The notes under the pieces were generated by a model, which was not told the origin of the DNA, did not search any database, and saw nothing but the letters and a program-made list of their open reading frames with translations. Below are positions 4,975 to 7,226 of a stretch of 7,226 nucleotides of DNA, piece by piece. The stretch comes from JBDRGC01 sp043818215 (GTDB lineage Bacteria; Chloroflexota; Anaerolineae; Anaerolineales; UBA11858): assembly GCA_043818215.1 (NCBI GenBank), contig JBDRGC010000219.1:1-7226 (forward strand). The letters are read 5' to 3'. A program made the translations under genes and the position numbers. Positions within the stretch are counted from its first letter, which is position 1. Each line of letters begins with the position of its first letter.

Positions 4975-5150
4975 CTTATAAGGTTATCCCCAAAGGGGAC
5001 AATGTGCGCCTGTCCCGCGCAGCCCCCTGGTAGGGGGGAGAGAAGCGAGGGAACTAACGCAGCGGAGCGCGGCAACCTCCTCCTTCTCATCCTCCTCCCG
5101 CATCGGGGGGGCCGAGGGGGGTCAAACGGTATGGAAAGCGAAAAACGGGA
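4975..5150. other. GC-rich intergenic stretch with C/G boxes and a diverged REP-like trace
   Basis: No gene is supported here. AGCCCCCTGGTAGGGGGGAG (5020-5039) is a C/G hairpin analogous to the boxes before the other modules. GCGGCAACCTCCTCCTTCTC (5070-5089) resembles the right half of the REP-like repeat (GGCGTGGCAATCTCCTCC). GGGGGGGCCGAGGGGGG lies at about 5105-5121. The opposite-strand open frame over this area is low-complexity and probably spurious. Confidence 0.45.
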
Positions 5151-5157
5151 GGAGATG

Positions 5158-5207
5158 TGATACAATGAACACCAAATATGTTCAAATGAATAAAAATAGT
5201 GTTCATT
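5158..5207 (+). promoter_or_regulatory. Promoter with overlapping operator for the MNT-HEPN module
   Basis: TGATACAAT (5158-5166) is the extended -10 shared with two other modules. Overlapping its end is TGAACA (5166-5171), then TGTTCA (5179-5184) in inverted orientation with 7 bases between. Another TGTTCA lies at 5200-5205. The outer pair extends to a perfect 9-base inverted repeat, AATGAACAC (5164-5172) / GTGTTCATT (5199-5207). These half-sites cover the expected transcription start and reach the start codon of the winged-helix protein. This fits autorepression by that protein. Confidence 0.6.
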
Positions 5208-5789
5208 ATGACGAAGACAATGCTTACAAGGCTTTTTACATCTCGAGTGCGGGTACGGCTCCTTACTCTGTTCCTGACTCACCCAACCGAAGAGTTCTAC
5301 ATTCGCCAGATCAGCAGGCTTACCGCTCAGACCTACAACAATGTCCGTAAGGAACTCCAGAATCTGGCTCAATTAGGTCTGATCATTGGGGAACGCCGTG
5401 CCAACGCAATCCACTATCGTGTAAACGTGGAGCACTTTCTGTTCCCCGAACTCAAGCGCATAATTTTAAAGACTGAAGCGGTGGGAGATAAGTTGAGGCA
5501 GACTTTCTCAGCGGTGGGCGGCGTCCGTGTTGCTTTTATCTACGGCTCTGTTGCCAAAGGGAGCGAGGTGGCTTCCAGCGACATTGACCTGATGGTCATC
5601 GGCAACGTTGAACTGGATGTATTGGATCGTAGTATCGACAGCATAGAAGAGGAAATTGGCCGCACGGTAAACTATACCCTTTTCGGGTCTGACGAATGGC
5701 GGGGGAGGGTAGCGCAGGGAAATTCTTTTATCATGGATATCTTGACTCACGAGAGAATCTTCCTGATTGGAGACCAAAGTGACCTATAA
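5208..5789 (+). CDS. MNT-type nucleotidyltransferase with N-terminal winged helix (antitoxin-like)
   Basis: 193 residues from the ATG at 5208. GTG 5199 and ATG 5220 are also possible, and none has a good ribosome site. Residues 10-75 form a winged-helix DNA-binding domain (LLTLFLTHPTEEFYIRQISR, TYNNVRKELQNLAQLGLI, then the basic wing GERRANAIHYRV). Residues 105-190 form a minimal nucleotidyltransferase: the glycine-serine pair in FIYGSVAKGSEVASSDIDLM, with G113-S114 followed after ten residues by D125-x-D127, the metal-binding signature. By family knowledge MNT proteins next to HEPN genes are antitoxins, some of which inactivate the HEPN partner by adding nucleotides. Fusion to a winged helix gives it an evident route to repress its own promoter. 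The end overlaps the HEPN gene. Confidence 0.88.
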   Translation: MTKTMLTRLFTSRVRVRLLTLFLTHPTEEFYIRQISRLTAQTYNNVRKELQNLAQLGLIIGERRANAIHYRVNVEHFLFPELKRIILKTEAVGDKLRQTFSAVGGVRVAFIYGSVAKGSEVASSDIDLMVIGNVELDVLDRSIDSIEEEIGRTVNYTLFGSDEWRGRVAQGNSFIMDILTHERIFLIGDQSDL

Positions 5790-6198
5790 ATCCTTGATTC
5801 GAGCTGGACTGGTCGAGTCTTACCAGGTTCCACGGGTAGAGATCGATGCCTTGCTAGAAGTCGCTCGCCGGGACGTTAAGACGGCCCAGCAACTCGCCAA
5901 CATCAATCTGGATTGGGCCCTTATCGTGGCTTACAATGCCGCATTGCAGGCTGGTCTGGCGTATGTATATGCCGAAGGTTATAGACCCAAGGGTGCGAAC
6001 CGTCACATGACAGTCATTCGTTTTCTTCGGGTAGCTCTTGATGCCTCGTTCAAGCCAGAGTTAAATCGACTCGACCGAATACGTAGGAAGCGTCACCAGG
6101 CTGTTTATCGCATGGCAGGGGCTGTTTCGGAAAGCGAAGCAAAAGGGACTATCGAGTTTGCAGAAGATTTTGTAAACCAGCTTGCCAGCCTCATTTAG
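5779..6198 (+). CDS. HEPN-domain protein, probable RNase toxin partner
   Basis: 139 residues from GTG 5779, which has GGAG (5769-5772) at six bases. A TTG at 5767 would add four residues. Either start overlaps the upstream MNT stop. The protein is all-helical, as HEPN domains are: LLEVARRDVKTAQQLANINL, WALIVAYNAALQAGLAYVYA, HMTVIRFLRVAL. It then has DRIRRKRHQAVYR with R100-x5-H106, the R-x(4-6)-H ribonuclease motif, and Y110. The conserved AYNAALQAGLAY helix is typical of HEPN proteins encoded with MNT partners. By family knowledge such proteins cleave RNA and stop growth unless restrained. The motif differs from the RX4HXY described for HepT, so modification on a tyrosine two residues after His cannot be assumed. 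Its length is normal and nothing is truncated. Confidence 0.87.
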   Translation: MTYKSLIRAGLVESYQVPRVEIDALLEVARRDVKTAQQLANINLDWALIVAYNAALQAGLAYVYAEGYRPKGANRHMTVIRFLRVALDASFKPELNRLDRIRRKRHQAVYRMAGAVSESEAKGTIEFAEDFVNQLASLI

Positions 6199-6228
6199 GC
6201 AAGAACGCGCGGCCTGGGGCTATCGCGT

Positions 6229-6312
6229 AGTACTCCCCTCCCCCCTTGCTCCCTTGCTCCCCTGCTCCCTTGCCCCCTCTCCCCTGCTTCCTCTCCCCTC
6301 CACCCTCCAGCC
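6229..6312. repeat. Pyrimidine-rich TGCTCCC tandem tract
   Basis: About 80 bases are almost entirely C and T on the + strand. They contain repeated TTGCTCCC / TGCTCCC / TTGCCCCC / TGCTTCCTC units, then CTCCCCTCCACCCTCCAG. On the - strand this is a long G-rich purine run. It separates the HEPN gene from the start of capD similarity at 6321 and has no coding value; the open frame through it gives proline/serine/leucine repeats. Confidence 0.65.
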
Positions 6313-6320
6313 ATCATGTC

Positions 6321-6752
6321 GCCCTGGATTTACTCGCCTTTGTGGATGACAACCTTGAAAAAATCGGTGCGACCATCCACGGGGTGCGTGTTTTGGGGTC
6401 GCTGGAAAAAATCCCTGCTTTGGTGGACGCGGACGCGTACCATATCCAGGAAGTCATCATCGCCATGCCGACTGCCTCTGGATCGATCATTCGCAAAGTC
6501 GTGCGGGCCTGTGATGCCGCCGGGGTTTCATCGAAGATCCTGCCGGGGGTTTATGAACTGCTCTCTGGGGATGTCAGCGTCAAGCGGTTGCGGGATGTCG
6601 ATATCAGCGATTTATTGCGGAGGGACTCTGTTCTGGTTGATTCTGCCAAAGTGGAGCAACTGCTGTCTGGCAAGCGAGTTCTGGTGACCGCAAAGTTCCG
6701 ATGTGTTTACGGGAGCGCCAGCGGCTCGATCCCTTCAGCGCCGGTTGAGTAG
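6321..6752 (+). pseudogene. CapD/FlaA1-type protein, N-terminal nucleotide-binding-domain fragment
   Basis: From 6321 the frame reads ALDLLAFVDDNLEKIGATIH, VLGSLEKIPALV, EVIIAMPTASGSIIRKVVRA, KILPGVYELLSGDVSVKRLR, DVDISDLLRRDSVLVD and GKRVLVT. This is the cytoplasmic CoA-binding-like domain and linker of CapD/FlaA1 proteins, up to the start of the NAD-binding glycine loop. The membrane-spanning N-terminus is absent, replaced by the pyrimidine tract. After VLVT the sequence is disturbed (AKFRCVYG). SASGSI then follows, probably a remnant of the TGAxGSIG loop. The frame runs into AGCGCCGGTTGAGTAG and stops at its TAG (6750-6752). About 135 family residues survive. Confidence 0.88.
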
Positions 6753-6934
6753 AAAAATAGCGCTGGTTGAGCATAGTAGCGCTGGTTGAGTAGGGTGACA
6801 CGCTTTTCGTCACCCGTATCGCTTGTACTGAGTAGCGATAGCGTATCGAAGTGAAACCAAGCGGCTTAACGCCAACCAATCACTTAACGTCAACCCGCTC
6901 CCTTGGTTTCGATACGCTTCGCACTCAACCAGCG
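6737..6934. repeat. Copy E of the palindromic element, the most complete
   Basis: Three left-end motifs (6737-6752, 6759-6771, 6778-6793) lead into GGGTGAC (6793-6799) / GTCACCC (6809-6815). Next come TTGTACTGAGTAGCGA and the inner inverted pair, GTATCGAAGTGAAACCAAG (6843-6861) followed by CGG (6862-6864), against CCGCTCCCTTGGTTTCGATAC (6895-6915, written here as CCGCTCCCTTGG plus TTTCGATAC). The right end is CACTCAACCAGCG (6922-6934), the inverse of the left-end CGCTGGTTGAGTG. From 6778 to 6934 the unit is about 157 bases with nested palindromes, so it can fold into a cruciform. Confidence 0.87.
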
Positions 6935-6950
6935 TTCGCTCTATGCCATT

Positions 6951-7045
6951 AGCGCTGGTTGAGTGGGTGACACGCTTTTCGTCACCCGTATCGACGTAGT
7001 GCCACGCAGGGGTAAACCCAGCGACTTGCCCAAGTTCTCATCCTT
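6951..7045. repeat. Copy F of the palindromic element (short subtype)
   Basis: AGCGCTGGTTGAGTGGGTGAC starts 16 bases after the right end of copy E (motif given as AGCGCTGGTTGAGTG, 6951-6965). The hairpin is GGGTGAC (6965-6971) / GTCACCC (6981-6987). The CGCAGGGGTAAACCCAGCGA block and a CTTGCCCAAGTTCTC tail resemble copy A. It ends where capD similarity resumes. Together with the right end of copy E it forms a 13-base perfect inverted repeat (6922-6934 / 6953-6965). Confidence 0.8.
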
Positions 7046-7170
7046 CCGGGAACCCCGCCCATTTGCTGGTGATCGGGTACGGTGAGAACAGCCTGTATGC
7101 GCTCGAAAGCCACCTGGCCAGGCATGGTTACGATCCAGACCATCTGCAAGTAGTGGTGGCCGACTTGCGC
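7045..7170 (+). pseudogene. CapD/FlaA1-type fragment following the glycine loop
   Basis: The frame SGNPAHLLVIGYGENSLYAL followed by ESHLARHGYDPDHLQVVVAD and LR matches the CapD/FlaA1 segment just after the NAD-binding glycine loop (family pattern: P-x-L-L-L-G-x-G-E-N-S-x-Y-x-I-E, then a VxADxRD strand). No start codon is present. The reading frame stays open to the window end, but after VVVADLR the codons belong to the REP-like repeat. It continues, in order, the fragment ending at 6752, with about ten residues missing between them. The two are therefore likely the halves of one gene split by repeat copies E and F. Confidence 0.85.
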
Positions 7171-7180
7171 CTTCCCTCCC

Positions 7181-7226
7181 TGTCATTGCGAGCCACCGCA
7201 TTTGTGGCGTGGCAATCTCCTCCTCC
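7181..7226. repeat. REP-like repeat at the window end
   Basis: TGTCATTGCGAGCCACCGCA (7181-7200) and GGCGTGGCAATCTCCTCC (about 7206-7223) form the same unit as 3373-3444, with a short TTTGT centre. The halves can pair imperfectly (ATTGCGAGCCAC against GTGGCGTGGCAAT). It interrupts the capD frame after VADLR. The window cuts off here, so its true end is unknown. Confidence 0.78.

Noticed and set aside
5165..5350. 61-codon frame with GGAGGAG upstream, overlapping the MNT gene
   Set aside because: The ribosome site would lie upstream of the inferred transcription start; the frame is shifted from the winged-helix domain and shows no family pattern. It could be a leader peptide only if transcription starts further upstream.
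6316..6687. Forward frame starting ATG at 6316 within the capD fragment
   Set aside because: It is a shadow of the capD frame; its tryptophan/serine/arginine-rich product matches no family.
1..7226. CRISPR array
   Set aside because: The repeats are unevenly spaced, palindromic, variable in length and interspersed with genes; there are no regular spacers.
1..7226. Classical integron or insertion sequence
   Set aside because: No integrase or transposase is encoded in the window; the core-site resemblance is reported only as a weak lead.

Overview
The window looks like accessory DNA from a bacterial chromosome, most likely an environmental Chloroflexota (Anaerolineae-like) genome. That placement is an inference from two things: the toxin-antitoxin families present, and dispersed palindromic repeats of the GGTTGAGTAG / GTATCGAAACC type, which I recall from several phyla including Actinobacteria. 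There is no marker gene to prove it. Every credible gene and gene fragment lies on the + strand. I see no tRNA, rRNA, transposase, integrase or CRISPR array.

Three kinds of material are interleaved. (1) Five two-gene modules of toxin-antitoxin type: hicB-hicA (330-778); an unrecognised small protein plus an HNH nuclease (957-1709); a UPF0175 antitoxin plus a DUF3368-type PIN nuclease (2591-3336); an antitoxin plus mazF, with mazF frameshifted in an A9 run (3866-4465); and a winged-helix nucleotidyltransferase plus a HEPN protein (5208-6198). Partners overlap by a few bases or nearly abut. (2) Five fragments of CapD/FlaA1-type polysaccharide-biosynthesis genes (nucleoside-diphosphate-sugar epimerase/dehydratase): 1944-2222, 3460-3552, 4496-4828, 6321-6752 and 7045-7170. 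Two are duplicate C-termini. The others are the N-terminal nucleotide-binding domain, the segment just after the glycine-rich loop, and a short active-site-region segment. (3) Several short repeat families: a ~160-bp palindromic element (parts or copies at 1-95, 2230-2405, 3541-3733, 4817-4974, 6737-6934, 6951-7045), a REP-like TGTCATTGCGAGCC...GGCGTGGCAATCTC repeat, a MITE-like 150-bp element (1794-1943), and C-rich/G-rich boxes upstream of most modules.

Layout: repeat, C-rich box, hicBA; C-rich box, small protein-HNH; MITE, capD C-terminus, repeat; C-rich box, UPF0175-PIN; REP, capD mid fragment, repeat; mazEF with broken mazF; capD C-terminus, repeat; C/G-rich DNA, MNT-HEPN; pyrimidine tract, capD N-terminus, repeat pair, capD continuation, REP, window end.

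The repeats sit exactly where capD reading frames break off and immediately before toxin modules. The best overall reading is a repeat-mediated hotspot, a toxin-antitoxin island, that has grown by insertion and duplication inside or beside a capD-containing surface-polysaccharide locus. Three modules share an identical TGATACAAT extended -10 element, and the MNT gene has a clear candidate operator. The modules are therefore probably independently promoted units rather than one operon.
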